Below, piece by piece: positions 1 through 9,766 of a stretch of 64,000 nt of DNA. A model generated the notes under the pieces. It did not search any database and had not been told where the DNA came from. It saw only the letters and a list, made by a program, of their open reading frames with translations. How positions within the stretch are numbered: the first letter of the stretch is position 1; each line of letters starts with the position of its first letter. The DNA comes from an uncultured Stenotrophomonas sp. (lineage in GTDB: Bacteria; Pseudomonadota; Gammaproteobacteria; Xanthomonadales; Xanthomonadaceae): assembly GCA_900078405.1 (NCBI GenBank), contig FLTS01000001.1:2008626-2072625 (forward strand), written 5' to 3'. The translations under genes and the position numbers were made by a program.

Positions 1-1633
1 CCTGCGCGGTGCCGGTCTTGCCGGCCATGTGGTACGCCGCGTCGGCCGCCACCCGCCAGCCGCTGCCGCCGGGCTGCATGGTCGCCATCATGCCTTCCTG
101 CACCGCGCGCAGGTTGGCCGGGTTGGGGCTGACCGGTTTCGCCGCAGGCTGCGGCAACGGCGCCCAGTCGTGGTCGAAGCGGACCCGCTGCTCCACCACC
201 AGGTGCGGCTGCCGCAGTTGCCCGGTGGCCAGCCCGCCGACACCGCGCACCAGTTGCAGCGGGGTCACTTTCCACAGGCCCTGGCCGATGCTGGCGTTGA
301 CCATGTCGCCTGGATACCAGCGCTCGTTGTACAGCTTGTGCTTGGCCGCCGGCGACGGCAGGATGCCGCCGATCTCGCCGAGCAGGTCGATGCCGGTGGG
401 CTGGCCGAAGCCGTAGCGGCCGCCCATGTATTCGTCGTAGCGCTCCACGCCCATGTCGATGCCGAGCTGGTAGTAGTAGGTGTTCACCGACTGCGCGATC
501 GACTTGCGCAGGTCGGTCCAGCCGTGGCCGCCGCGATTGGCGTCGCCCCAGCCGCGGCTGACGCCGGGCAGGTAGAACATGCCGCGCGAGAGGATCTTGT
601 CCTCCGGCCGGCGCAGGCCGCTGTCCAGCCCGGCCAGGCCGAGGAACGGCTTGACCGTCGAACCCGGCGCGACGCCGCCCAGCACCAGCCGGTTGAACTG
701 CGGCCGCGAGGGGTTCTCGTTCAGCGCATTGAAGTCGGCGTGCGAGATGCCGTTGACGAACAGGTTGGGATCGAAGGACGGCAGGCTGACCATCGCCAGG
801 ATCTCGCCGCTGCGCGGGTCGATCGCCACCGCCGAGCCCTCCTGCTCGCCGAAGGCCTCGACCATCGCCCGCTGCAGGTCGATGTCGATGGACAGCCGCA
901 GGTCGGTGCCCGACTGCGCCGGCACCCGGCCGACGGTGCGGATGGCGCGGCCCTGCACGTTGGTCTCCACCTGCTCGTAGCCGACCTTGCCGCGCAGCTC
1001 GCGCTCGTAATGGCGCTCCAGCCCGGACTTGCCGATGTGGGTCAGCGCGGCATTGGCCTCGCCCAGCTCCTGCAGGTCCTTGTCGTCGACCCGGCCGACG
1101 TAGCCGATCACGTGCGCGAGCAGGTCGCCATAGGGGTAGCGGCGGGTCAGGTAGGGCTCCAGCTCCACCCCGGGGTAGCGCCAGCGGTCCACCGCGAAGC
1201 GCGCCATCTCCTCCTCGGACACGCGCAGCTTCAGCGTCACCGGCACGAAGCTGCGGCGCGCCTTGCGCGACTGGTCGAAGCGCTCGATGTCCTCGTCGTC
1301 CAGCGAAAAGATTTCGCGCAGGCCGGCCAGCGTGGCGGCCATGTCCTCGACCTTGTTCGGGGTCACGTCGACGCGGAATGCCGGCACGTTCTCGGCCAGC
1401 AGCTTGCCGTTGCGGTCGTAGATCAGCCCGCGCCCGGGCACCACCGGCCGCGCCTTGATGCGGTTGGCCTCCGAACGGGTGACGTAGACGTCGTGGTCCA
1501 GCACCTGCAACTTGAAATACCAGCCACCGAGCACCCCCAGCCCCAGCAGCACGCCGAAAAAGCCCAGCGCCGCGCGGCGCCGGAACTGCTCGACCTCGGC
1601 ATGCGGGTTCTTCTGCTGGCGCCGCGCGTGCAT
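1..1633 (-). CDS. mrdA: Penicillin-binding protein 2 (C-terminus cut by window edge)
   Basis: Peptidoglycan D,D-transpeptidase of the elongation (Rod) complex in the inner membrane. The visible 544 residues start MHARRQQKNPHAEVEQF, followed by one membrane anchor (about residues 20-42), the PBP dimerisation region and the transpeptidase domain. All three active-site motifs are visible: STVK with the catalytic serine at 325, SVN at 382-384 and KTGTAQ from 539. The frame runs off the window just after KTGTAQ, so roughly the last 80-100 residues are missing. The ATG lies one base after the mreD stop, so it is co-transcribed and probably translationally coupled in mreB-mreC-mreD-mrdA. rodA would be expected just outside the window. 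Identification is secure. Confidence 0.96.
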   Translation of the reverse strand, partial: MHARRQQKNPHAEVEQFRRRAALGFFGVLLGLGVLGGWYFKLQVLDHDVYVTRSEANRIKARPVVPGRGLIYDRNGKLLAENVPAFRVDVTPNKVEDMAATLAGLREIFSLDDEDIERFDQSRKARRSFVPVTLKLRVSEEEMARFAVDRWRYPGVELEPYLTRRYPYGDLLAHVIGYVGRVDDKDLQELGEANAALTHIGKSGLERHYERELRGKVGYEQVETNVQGRAIRTVGRVPAQSGTDLRLSIDIDLQRAMVEAFGEQEGSAVAIDPRSGEILAMVSLPSFDPNLFVNGISHADFNALNENPSRPQFNRLVLGGVAPGSTVKPFLGLAGLDSGLRRPEDKILSRGMFYLPGVSRGWGDANRGGHGWTDLRKSIAQSVNTYYYQLGIDMGVERYDEYMGGRYGFGQPTGIDLLGEIGGILPSPAAKHKLYNERWYPGDMVNASIGQGLWKVTPLQLVRGVGGLATGQLRQPHLVVEQRVRFDHDWAPLPQPAAKPVSPNPANLRAVQEGMMATMQPGGSGWRVAADAAYHMAGKTGTAQ

Positions 1634-1634
1634 G

Positions 1635-2120
1635 TCAGCGCCCGCGCTTGCCCAGCCGCAGCGCGTCCAGCAGCACGTACAGCGGCAGCCACAGTGCCAT
1701 GCCCAGCAGCGGCGCCCACCAGTAGCTCCACGGCAGCACCGGCTCGGCCGCGAACAGGTGGATGGCGGCGTCGATGATGCGGTCGTTGACCAGCAGGCCG
1801 CCGATCGCCAGCGCCTGCTGCGACAGCGGGAAGAAGCGGATGCGCGCGCGGAAGCGCTGCAGGATGAAGGCCATCACCACCAGCCGCAGCGCCTGCTCGC
1901 CGAGGATGCCGCCGTACAGCAGGTCGGCCAGCAGGCCGATGCAGAAGGCGAAGCCCAGCCCGGCCCGGTCCGGTGTCTCGATCACCCAGTAGGCCAGCAC
2001 CAGCGCCAGCCAGTACGGCCGCAGCGGCTGCAGCAGCGCCGGCAGCGGCATCAGCCCCAGCAGCAGGGCCAGCACCACGCTGACCGGCAACACCCAGGTG
2101 CGGTTGCGCAGGCGGTTCAT
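1635..2120 (-). CDS. mreD: Rod shape-determining membrane protein MreD
   Basis: A 161-residue, strongly hydrophobic protein with about five membrane helices, the size and layout of MreD. It opens MNRLRNRTWVLPVSVVLALL. MreD is the inner-membrane partner of MreC and the RodA/PBP2 pair in lateral wall synthesis. Its ATG overlaps the mreC stop (ATGA) and its stop is one base from the mrdA start, so the three are tightly coupled. The sequence is weakly conserved, as usual for MreD, and the call rests largely on position and topology. Confidence 0.93.
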   Translation of the reverse strand: MNRLRNRTWVLPVSVVLALLLGLMPLPALLQPLRPYWLALVLAYWVIETPDRAGLGFAFCIGLLADLLYGGILGEQALRLVVMAFILQRFRARIRFFPLSQQALAIGGLLVNDRIIDAAIHLFAAEPVLPWSYWWAPLLGMALWLPLYVLLDALRLGKRGR

Positions 2121-3121
2121 CGGCTGGCCTCCTCCGGAGGCGGGGGACGGGGAACGGGGAACGGGGAATGCGCGGGGGTCGGCACCGCATCCTGCTGTGC
2201 TGCCGGGGTGGCGGGGGAAGCGCCGGAATCCGCGGTGCCCGCGGCACCTTCGCTCCCGGCTACCGGTTCCCGGTTCCCGGCCTTGCTCCCCACGCTCCGC
2301 AGCAACAGCACGTCCTTGCCCCGGTCCAGCTTCGCCGCCGGTTCCAGCTCACCCAGCAGGAAGGCGTGCGAGTCGTCCGGCTGCAGCTTGACCACCTTGC
2401 CCACCGGGAAGCCGGCCGGGAAGCGCCCGCCCAGGCCCGAAGTGACGATCTCGTCGCCCACCTCCACCCCGGCGCTGAGCGGGATGTCGCGCAATTCCAG
2501 GCGGTCGCCGCGGCCATAGGCGACCAGGCGCACGCCACTGCGCGCCACCGTCACCGGCACCGCGTGGTCAGGGTCGGTCAGCAGCAGCACGGTCGAATGC
2601 AGCGGAGTCACCGCGATCACCTGCCCCATCAGCCCACCGGCATCGATCACCGCCTGGCCGACGTGCACGCCGGCACGGCTGCCGGTGTCCAGCACCAGCC
2701 GCTGCCGCACCGGGTCCAGGTCGATGTCGAGGATCGGCGCCAGCTGCACGTCCAGCCCGGCGCGCTCGGCCACGTTCAGCAGTTCGCGCAGTTGGGCATT
2801 GTCCAGCGCCGCGGTCTGCAGCCGGGTCAGCCGCGCGTTGGCCAGCAGCAGCTCGTTGCGCAGCGCGCGGTTCTCGGCGACCAGCTGGTTGTGGCTGGCG
2901 GCGTTGTCGCGCACCGAGGCACCCACCCGCCCCGGCAGCCCGGCCAGCGCCCACGCCGGCTGCACCACCAGTTCGGCCTGCGCGCGCAGCCGCGCCAGCC
3001 AGTTGCCCTGGTCGTCGAACACGATCAGCGTGATCGCCAGCGCCAGGTACGCCAGCAGGCGCAGCGTGCTGGCGGCGTCACCCTGTCGGGAGGCTACGGG
3101 AGGGCCGGCGTAGGGGGGCAC
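2117..3121 (-). CDS. mreC: Rod shape-determining protein MreC
   Basis: A 334-residue bitopic protein: short cytoplasmic N-terminus, one membrane helix (about residues 22-38), a coiled coil (about 75-115, with NQLVAENRALRNELLLANARL) and the periplasmic beta domains (about 120-275). It scaffolds PBP2/RodA in the periplasm. The only sensible start is GTG at 3121. The last 60 or so residues are low complexity (Ala/Pro/Ser-rich, ending SPFPVPRPPPPEEASR). They are encoded by arms of the GGGAAC-type repeat family that elsewhere lies between genes, so the tail looks like coding sequence gained from a repeat. The stop overlaps the mreD start by four bases. Confidence 0.95.
   Translation of the reverse strand: MPPYAGPPVASRQGDAASTLRLLAYLALAITLIVFDDQGNWLARLRAQAELVVQPAWALAGLPGRVGASVRDNAASHNQLVAENRALRNELLLANARLTRLQTAALDNAQLRELLNVAERAGLDVQLAPILDIDLDPVRQRLVLDTGSRAGVHVGQAVIDAGGLMGQVIAVTPLHSTVLLLTDPDHAVPVTVARSGVRLVAYGRGDRLELRDIPLSAGVEVGDEIVTSGLGGRFPAGFPVGKVVKLQPDDSHAFLLGELEPAAKLDRGKDVLLLRSVGSKAGNREPVAGSEGAAGTADSGASPATPAAQQDAVPTPAHSPFPVPRPPPPEEASR
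2143..2280. repeat. GGGGAAC-type inverted repeat inside the mreC 3' end
   Basis: The left arm (2143-2170) consists of GGGGAAC/GGGGAAT units and the right arm (2255-2280) of CGGTTCCC units. They are roughly complementary across about 85 bp. The whole element is read through as the MreC C-terminal tail. Similar arms occur at 3129-3288 and 38599-38722. Confidence 0.6.
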
Positions 3122-3128
3122 GGTGCGA

Positions 3129-3288
3129 CTACCGGGAACGGGAAAGGGGGAGCGGGGAGTGGACGTGCTCGACGCCGGCCATGTTCACGGCACGGCACAG
3201 AAACCCCGGGGAAGACAACGGGCGGGACGGGAAACGCCGGGAAAGCCGATGGCCTTTCATTCCCTGTTCCCCATTCCCTGTTTCCCGC
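3129..3288. repeat. GGGAAC/GGGAAT imperfect inverted repeat between mreB and mreC
   Basis: Purine-rich left arm (3129-3160, GGGAAC and GGGGAG units) and pyrimidine-rich right arm (3258-3288, TTCCCTG units), ending next to the mreB stop. It fills most of the 168-bp mreB-mreC gap. The arms are only partly complementary. It belongs to the same loose family as the elements at gene junctions at 8832 and 17592. Confidence 0.5.
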
Positions 3289-3289
3289 T

Positions 3290-4456
<1,167 letters not shown>

Positions 4457-4615
4457 TCAGGCTTTGGACCGGTTTCCGGCATCCGCGCCAGCGGCAGGGT
4501 TCTGGCCGTGCGCCGGTTCAGCCGCTAACCTTCGCACCTTGGCGCGCTGCCCGTGCCACCCCGCCTGCGCCCGCACGGCGGCGGTTTTCCTTTTCACTTG
4601 CCAGGCCTTCCCGCG

Positions 4616-5548
4616 ATGTCCGCACTGATCTGTGGTTCCCTTGCCTTCGACACCATCATGGTGTTCCCGGACCAGTTCAAGAACCACATCCTGCCGGACA
4701 AGGTGCACATCCTGAACGTTTCGTTCCTGGTGCCGCGCATGCGCCGCGAGTTCGGCGGCTGCGCCGGCAACATCGCCTACAACCTGCACCTGCTGGGCGG
4801 CAACCCGATCCCGATGGGCACGGTGGGCTCGGACTTCGGCCCGTACCGCGAACACTTCGACGCGCTGGGCATCGACCTGAGCCGGGTGCGGGTGATCGAC
4901 GAACTGTTCACCCCGCAGGCGTTCATCACCACCGACCACGACAACAACCAGATCACCGCCTTCCACCCCGGCGCGATGATGCGGTCCTACGAAAACCACG
5001 TGAAGGACGTGCCGGGCGTGACCCTGGGCCTGGTCGGCCCGGACGGGCGCGAGGGCATGATCCAGAACGCGGTCGAGTTCAAGCAGATGGGCGTGCCGTT
5101 CATCTTCGACCCGGGCCAGGCCATGCCGCTGTTCAACGGCCCGGAGCTGCGCGACTTCATCGAGCAGGCCGACTACGTGGTGGTCAACGACTACGAGTCC
5201 AACCTGTTGCAGCAGCGCACCGGCTGGGGCGAGAAGGACATCGTGCAGCGGGTCAAGGCCTACATCACCACCCAGGGCCCGAAGGGCGCGGTGATCCACA
5301 CCCCGGAAAAGACCTACGACATCCCGCCGGCGCACGAGCGGCGCGTGGTCGACCCCACCGGCTGCGGCGACGCCTTCCGTGCCGGCCTGATCCATGGCAT
5401 CCAGACCGGGCGCGACTGGCTGACCATCGGCCGCATGGGCAACCTGATGGGCGCGCTGAAGGTGGAGCACCCAGGCACCCAGAACCAGCGCTTCGACTTC
5501 GACGAGTTCAACGAGCAGTTCAAGCAGCAGTTCGGCTACGCGCTCTGA
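4616..5548 (+). CDS. PfkB-family (adenosine kinase-like) sugar/nucleoside kinase
   Basis: A 310-residue ribokinase-fold kinase. The N-terminal substrate motif is EFGGCAGNIAYNLHLLGG (about residues 41-58). The C-terminal PfkB signature is DPTGCGDAFRAG, with the catalytic Asp and anion-hole glycines. Xanthomonads carry a close relative usually annotated as adenosine or carbohydrate kinase; the substrate cannot be read from sequence. I chose ATG at 4616 (MSALICGSLAFDTIM) because the upstream extension is compositionally poor. It is divergent from mreB and followed by a strong terminator, so it is probably monocistronic. The 279-bp divergent gap (4337-4615) holds no obvious gene or clear consensus promoter. 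Confidence 0.88.
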   Translation: MSALICGSLAFDTIMVFPDQFKNHILPDKVHILNVSFLVPRMRREFGGCAGNIAYNLHLLGGNPIPMGTVGSDFGPYREHFDALGIDLSRVRVIDELFTPQAFITTDHDNNQITAFHPGAMMRSYENHVKDVPGVTLGLVGPDGREGMIQNAVEFKQMGVPFIFDPGQAMPLFNGPELRDFIEQADYVVVNDYESNLLQQRTGWGEKDIVQRVKAYITTQGPKGAVIHTPEKTYDIPPAHERRVVDPTGCGDAFRAGLIHGIQTGRDWLTIGRMGNLMGALKVEHPGTQNQRFDFDEFNEQFKQQFGYAL

Positions 5549-5573
5549 GCCGGGGCATCCGGACGCATGCGGG

Positions 5574-5598
5574 AACGGCGCCGGAAGGCGCCGTTTTT
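5574..5598 (+). terminator. Rho-independent terminator after the PfkB kinase
   Basis: Perfect 9-bp stem AACGGCGCC / GGCGCCGTT with a GGAA loop, followed directly by TTT. It starts 25 bases after the kinase stop. Confidence 0.9.
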
Positions 5599-5646
5599 CG
5601 TTGCGGGAGAGGTTGCACTTCGATTCGAGCAGACGCGCCGGGAGCA

Positions 5647-5886
5647 TTACCCCGACCCGCCGTAACGGGTGGCTTCGCGCTCCAGCCACGCCGTCAGGTC
5701 GCGGCGGCGGATACCCTCGCGCCTCGCCCGTTGCAAACACTCGCGTATGTAGCCGCGCTTGCCCGTGTCGTCGCCGGCGAAGGACAGCGCGCGGTCGCGG
5801 TCCATCCAGCGGCGGAACAGCAGGTACAGGCCCACGTGCAACGCGATGGCCAACCCGCTGACCACCGCCACGATCACGATATCCAC
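5647..5886 (-). CDS. Small single-pass membrane protein, unknown function
   Basis: A 79-residue protein starting at GTG 5886 (MDIVIVAVVSGLAIALHVGL). The start is supported by AGGAGG seven bases upstream. A longer in-frame reading would run into a REP hairpin and is rejected. It has one N-terminal membrane helix (residues 3-24), then a basic cytoplasmic segment with RRWMDRDRALSF and GYIRECLQRARREG. No family recognised. It lies convergent to the PfkB kinase and downstream of a lipoprotein gene, separated from it by the REP element. Confidence 0.65.
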   Translation of the reverse strand: MDIVIVAVVSGLAIALHVGLYLLFRRWMDRDRALSFAGDDTGKRGYIRECLQRARREGIRRRDLTAWLEREATRYGGSG

Positions 5887-5911
5887 CCGGACGCCTCCTG
5901 TTCCTTCCTGC

Positions 5912-5979
5912 AGGAGCGACGTGAGTCGCGACCGGGCGTTGCCGGGAAAGCCCCGGTCGCGACTCACGTCGCTCCTACA
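5912..5979. repeat. REP-like palindrome (GTAGGAGCGACGTGAGTCGCGAC type)
   Basis: Perfect 25-bp inverted repeat (5912-5936 with 5952-5976) around a 15-base loop, ending in TACA, so read from the other strand it begins TGTAGGAGCGACG. This is the repeated extragenic palindrome type common in xanthomonads and pseudomonads. It lies just upstream of the small membrane protein gene and just after the lipoprotein stop. Fragments of the same core recur at 16065-16096 and 23515-23530. Confidence 0.85.
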
Positions 5980-5995
5980 AAAGCGCTTTCAGGAT

Positions 5996-6730
5996 TCAAT
6001 CCCACCCCGGCATCCGGCTGCCGTCGAGGCCGCCGGTCTCGAACACCACGCTGCGGGTGCCACCGGCCTGCACCGGGAACCCGATCTCGATGGCCTTGGC
6101 ATTGCGCGCCAGTTTCCACAGCCCGCGGTTGTCGTCGATGAACATGGCGATGGCCTCGTCGGTGTCCGGACGATGCGCGGCCATCGCGCGCGGCGCGGCG
6201 CCATCCACCCCGACCGTGACCTGGCAGGCACGGTAGCAGGCCTTGGCGAAATCGCCGGCCTGCAGCACCAGGTAGGCGTGGCGCTTCCATTGCGGGTGGT
6301 CGCGGAACACCAGCTGCACCACCTTGGCGCCGCTGCCATCCACGTCCACGCGCTGCTTGCCCTGGATCATCGCCGAGCGCTGCACGCCCTTGCCCACCGC
6401 CACCTGGTTGTAGCCCCACAAGGCCTGCATGCGGCGCAGCTCGCGCGCGGCCCCCGCCTTTTCCCTCACCTCGGCAAAACCCGGCTCGATGCGCCTGGCG
6501 GTGTCCGAATCCGGGTACTGGTCGAACAGGGCGACGCCGAAGATGCGCGCCTTTTCCCAGTCGGCGGCGGCCACCGCACCGTCGTACTGCTTGCCGATGG
6601 CGGCCGCGTCGACCTCGCGCCGCGCGTGTTCCTGCGCCGCGGCGGCTTCCTGCTTCTGGCGCTCGGCCTCCGGGTCGGTGCAGGCGGCCACGGCCAGGGT
6701 GCAGGCGGCGAGCAGGATCAGTCGTTTCAT
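5996..6730 (-). CDS. Predicted lipoprotein, unknown function
   Basis: A 244-residue exported protein. The signal peptide is MKRLILLAACTLAVAAC with a lipobox ending at Cys17 (Cys10 is a less likely alternative), and Asp is not at +2, so outer-membrane sorting is plausible. An Ala/Glu/Gln-rich coiled segment (about 20-75) is followed by a globular domain with DHPQWKRHAYLVLQAGDFAKACYRACQ. ATG 6730 is preceded by AAAGGA. I do not recognise a family. Two Cys in CYRACQ could form a disulphide. Confidence 0.75.
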   Translation of the reverse strand: MKRLILLAACTLAVAACTDPEAERQKQEAAAAQEHARREVDAAAIGKQYDGAVAAADWEKARIFGVALFDQYPDSDTARRIEPGFAEVREKAGAARELRRMQALWGYNQVAVGKGVQRSAMIQGKQRVDVDGSGAKVVQLVFRDHPQWKRHAYLVLQAGDFAKACYRACQVTVGVDGAAPRAMAAHRPDTDEAIAMFIDDNRGLWKLARNAKAIEIGFPVQAGGTRSVVFETGGLDGSRMPGWD

Positions 6731-6877
6731 GGCGGGTGTCCTTTGCGGGCGACGAATGGCGTGGACGAGAGTGTATTTGTTGCGTCGCTCCTGCAAGGGC
6801 GAAAGGAAATGGTTGCGATGACAAACGGCAACGGCGGGCTTTCGCCCGCCGTTGCGCTGGTTCATGGTGCCGCCGGA

Positions 6878-8812
6878 TTACGGCTTCGGCGCAGCTTCGG
6901 CCTTGGCGATCATGTCTTCCACCGAGGCGGTGGTGATCGGGTGGTAGCCGGGCTGGGCCTTGGCGAACACGTCCTTGGCGAAGGCCAGCCCTTCCGGGGT
7001 CTTCAGCAGTTCGGCGTAGATCGGCAGGATCAGCTTGCGGCGGCCGACGCGCTGGATGAACTCGCCGGCCGCGGCCTGCGCCTCGCCGTAGCCGCTGCGG
7101 ATCGCCAGCGGGTACCAGCGCATCGCGATCTCGCCATTGGCGGTACCGGTGAAGCGGTAGGCCTTGTCCAGCTGCGCCAGCTTCTCCACCGGCATGGTCT
7201 TGCCGAGGCCGTCGATGAAACGCACCCATTCCTGCGTGCTCCACTGCCCGGTCACCTGGTTGCTGGGCAGGTCGTCGCTACCGAGGAGTGCAATGCGCGC
7301 GGTATCGACCACGGCGAAGCCGCGCGAACGGGCCTTCGGCGCGAACGCCGGGATGCCCGGCTCGTCCAGCCATGCGTGCAGCTCGGCATCGGTCACCGCG
7401 GTCGGGTTCTTCGGCAGCAGGTTCTGCTTCAGGTAATCGACAAACTGGTCGGTGTTGGCGCTCTGGAAGGCGTGGTCGTCGAACCAGCCGCGCAGGAACG
7501 GGTCGAACACCTCGCGGCCGAAGCGCTGCTCCAGGAACTGCAGGAACCACGCGCCCTTGACGTAGGCCACGTTGCTCAGCGCCTCGTCCGGGTCGCGCTC
7601 GGTCAGCGGCGGCAGCGCCAGCGCCTGGTCGGCCGGGTTCATCTCCTTCACTTCGGCCAGCAGATCGGTCTGGTCGATCTCGCGCTCCATCTCGGCCGCT
7701 TCCTGTCCGTACAGCGCCTCGGTGATGCGCGCCTGCACGTAGGTGGTGAAGCCTTCGTTGAGCCAGATGTCCTTCCAGCTGGCGTTGGTGACGAGGTTGC
7801 CCGACCAGCTGTGCGCCAGCTCGTGCGCGACCAGCGACACCAGCGACTTGTCGCCGACGATCACGGTCGGGGTGGCGAAGGTCAGGCGCGGGTTCTCCAT
7901 GCCGCCGAACGGGAACGACGGCGGCAGCACCAGCATGTCGTAGCGGCCCCAGCGGTACTCGCCGTAGAGCTTTTCGGCGGCACCGATCATCTTCTCGGTG
8001 TCCTCGAATTCCTTGGCGGCCTTGTTGACCATCGCCGGCTCGGCCCACACGCCCGAGCGCTGCGAGATCGGCTCGAACACCAGGTCGCCGGCGGCAATCG
8101 CCAACAGGTAGGACGGGATCGGCTGCGGCATCTTGAAGCTGTAGTCGCCGTCGCGTGCGGCCTTGGGATCGTTGTCGGCGCTCATCAGCACCATCACGTC
8201 CGGGCGGCTGGTGACGTGGGCTTCATAGGTGAAGCGCACGCTCGGGGTGTCCTGCAGCGGCACCCACGAACGGGCGTGGATGGCCTGCGACTGGCTGAAC
8301 ATGAAGGGCAGCTTCTTGCCCTCGGTCATGGCCGGATCCAGCCACTGCAGGCCCGAGGCGGTCGGCGCGGTGTGGTAGGTGATGCGCACGCTGGCCGGCT
8401 GCTGCGGCGCCTGGATGCTCAGCTTGCTGCCGAACACCTTGTCGGCCGGCGCCAGCTCGAACTGCAGCGGCGTGGCGGCGCCATCGGCGGCCAGCGCCTC
8501 GACCTTCTCGACGCTCAGCTCGCGGGTGTCCAGCATCAGCTGCCTGGCGTCCTTGTCCTTCCACTCCAGCGCATAGGTGGCGGTGCCACCGATCTGCTTC
8601 TGGTCGAAATCGACGTTCAGGTCCAGCGCCAGGTCCTTGACGACCACCTTGTCCGGCTCGGCATACGAGCTTTCATCATGGCTGCGGCTGACGGTATTCA
8701 CGGCGGCGGCGGGCTTCTCGGCAACGGGATCGGCGACGGGGGCGGCGGGCTCCTTGGCGCAGCCGGCGACGAGCGCGACGGCCAGGGGAAGCATCAGGAA
8801 GGGCGAACGCAT
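6878..8812 (-). CDS. M1-family zinc aminopeptidase, predicted lipoprotein
   Basis: A 644-residue metallopeptidase. A lipoprotein signal peptide (VALVAGC) is followed by the M1 beta domain, the catalytic domain with the substrate loop GGMENP, the zinc site HELAH at 330-334 with the third ligand Glu353 in WLNEGFTTY, and an LTA4-hydrolase-type C-terminal helical domain (WLDEPGIPAF). This matches the leukotriene A4 hydrolase/aminopeptidase subgroup. It probably trims peptides in the periplasm or at the outer membrane. It sits between ubiE and a second lipoprotein gene, all read leftward but separated by gaps of over 100 bp, so probably not one operon. Confidence 0.93.
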   Translation of the reverse strand: MRSPFLMLPLAVALVAGCAKEPAAPVADPVAEKPAAAVNTVSRSHDESSYAEPDKVVVKDLALDLNVDFDQKQIGGTATYALEWKDKDARQLMLDTRELSVEKVEALAADGAATPLQFELAPADKVFGSKLSIQAPQQPASVRITYHTAPTASGLQWLDPAMTEGKKLPFMFSQSQAIHARSWVPLQDTPSVRFTYEAHVTSRPDVMVLMSADNDPKAARDGDYSFKMPQPIPSYLLAIAAGDLVFEPISQRSGVWAEPAMVNKAAKEFEDTEKMIGAAEKLYGEYRWGRYDMLVLPPSFPFGGMENPRLTFATPTVIVGDKSLVSLVAHELAHSWSGNLVTNASWKDIWLNEGFTTYVQARITEALYGQEAAEMEREIDQTDLLAEVKEMNPADQALALPPLTERDPDEALSNVAYVKGAWFLQFLEQRFGREVFDPFLRGWFDDHAFQSANTDQFVDYLKQNLLPKNPTAVTDAELHAWLDEPGIPAFAPKARSRGFAVVDTARIALLGSDDLPSNQVTGQWSTQEWVRFIDGLGKTMPVEKLAQLDKAYRFTGTANGEIAMRWYPLAIRSGYGEAQAAAGEFIQRVGRRKLILPIYAELLKTPEGLAFAKDVFAKAQPGYHPITTASVEDMIAKAEAAPKP

Positions 8813-8831
8813 GCGGATACCTCTGGAAAGC

Positions 8832-8925
8832 AGGAACGAGTGAAGAGGAACGAGGAACGAGAGAAGGTGAAGAGCGGAAATGTCGCGGCGTTGCCACTCG
8901 TTTCCCGCTCCTCTTCACTCGTTCC
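8832..8925. repeat. GGAACGAG inverted repeat between ubiE and the aminopeptidase gene
   Basis: The left arm 8832-8860 is built of GGAACGAG and GAAGAG units. The right arm 8897-8925 is its near reverse complement with a few mismatches, separated by 36 bases. The right arm reaches into the ubiE stop codon. A nearly identical but perfect 30-bp version lies between hslV and hslU at 17592-17684. Confidence 0.8.
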
Positions 8926-9689
8926 TAGATTTTGTAGCCGGAATGGATGGCGACGATGCCGGCACTGAGGTTCTTGTAGTGGCAACGGGCAAAGCCGGCC
9001 TCGGCCATCATCGCCTTCAGTTCTTCCTGCGGCGGATGCTTGCGGATGCTCTCGGCCAGGTACTGGTAGCTGTCGCCGTCGCCGCGCGCGAACAGCTTGC
9101 CCAGCTTCGGCAGCACCTTGAACGAATGGAAGTCGTAGATCGGCTTGAACCAGTCGGCGGTGACCTCGGAGAACTCCAGCACCCGCGCCTGCCCGCCGAC
9201 CTTGAGCACGCGGTACATCTCGCGCAGCGCGGCGTCCTTGTCGGTGACGTTGCGCAGGCCGAAGGAAATGGTCACCAGGTCGAAGCTCTGGTCCGGGAAC
9301 GGCAGCGCCTCGGCGTTGCACTGCACCCATTCGAAGCCGGAAACAAAGCCGCGGTTGGTCAGCCGGTCGCGGCCCACCGACAGCATGCCGGCATTGATGT
9401 CGCCCAGCACCACACTGCCCTCGGCGCCCAGCCGATCCTTGAGCAGCACGGCGATGTCGCCGGTGCCGCCGGCCAGGTCGAGCACGCGGTCGCCCGGCTT
9501 GACCTGCGCGGTGGCGACGAAATACCGCTTCCACAACCGATGGATGCCCAGGCTCATCAGGTCGTTCATCAGGTCGTAGTTGTCGGCCACCGAGGTGAAC
9601 ACCTGGCCGACCAGCTTCTGCTTGTCCTTGGCCGGCACGTCGCGGAAGCCGAAATGGGTGGTGCCGCTCTTGTAGGGGGATTCGCTCAT
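8925..9689 (-). CDS. ubiE: Ubiquinone/menaquinone C-methyltransferase UbiE
   Basis: A 254-residue class I SAM-dependent methyltransferase that methylates the demethyl quinone ring in ubiquinone synthesis. SAM motif I is VLDLAGGTGD (about residue 70). The family signatures YDLMNDLMSLGIHRLWK and SFGLRNVTD are present. Length matches E. coli UbiE (251). ATG 9689 gives MSESPYKSGTTHFGF. The gene is divergent from the cytosine deaminase across about 77 bp. It complements the oxygen-independent ubiquinone genes at 28-36 kb, since UbiE acts in both the aerobic and anaerobic routes. Confidence 0.97.
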   Translation of the reverse strand: MSESPYKSGTTHFGFRDVPAKDKQKLVGQVFTSVADNYDLMNDLMSLGIHRLWKRYFVATAQVKPGDRVLDLAGGTGDIAVLLKDRLGAEGSVVLGDINAGMLSVGRDRLTNRGFVSGFEWVQCNAEALPFPDQSFDLVTISFGLRNVTDKDAALREMYRVLKVGGQARVLEFSEVTADWFKPIYDFHSFKVLPKLGKLFARGDGDSYQYLAESIRKHPPQEELKAMMAEAGFARCHYKNLSAGIVAIHSGYKI

Positions 9690-9766
9690 GCGCCGGATTA
9701 TCGCACCGACGGGCCGGCCATGCCCTGCGCGCCTATCATGGCCGCATGACCCCGAAGGAACCGGCC

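Noticed and set aside
29..1777. Long open frame on the plus strand opposite mrdA and mreD
   Set aside because: It is rich in Arg, His and Ala runs with no domain, and lies antisense to a complete set of PBP2 motifs. In GC-rich DNA such antisense frames are expected.
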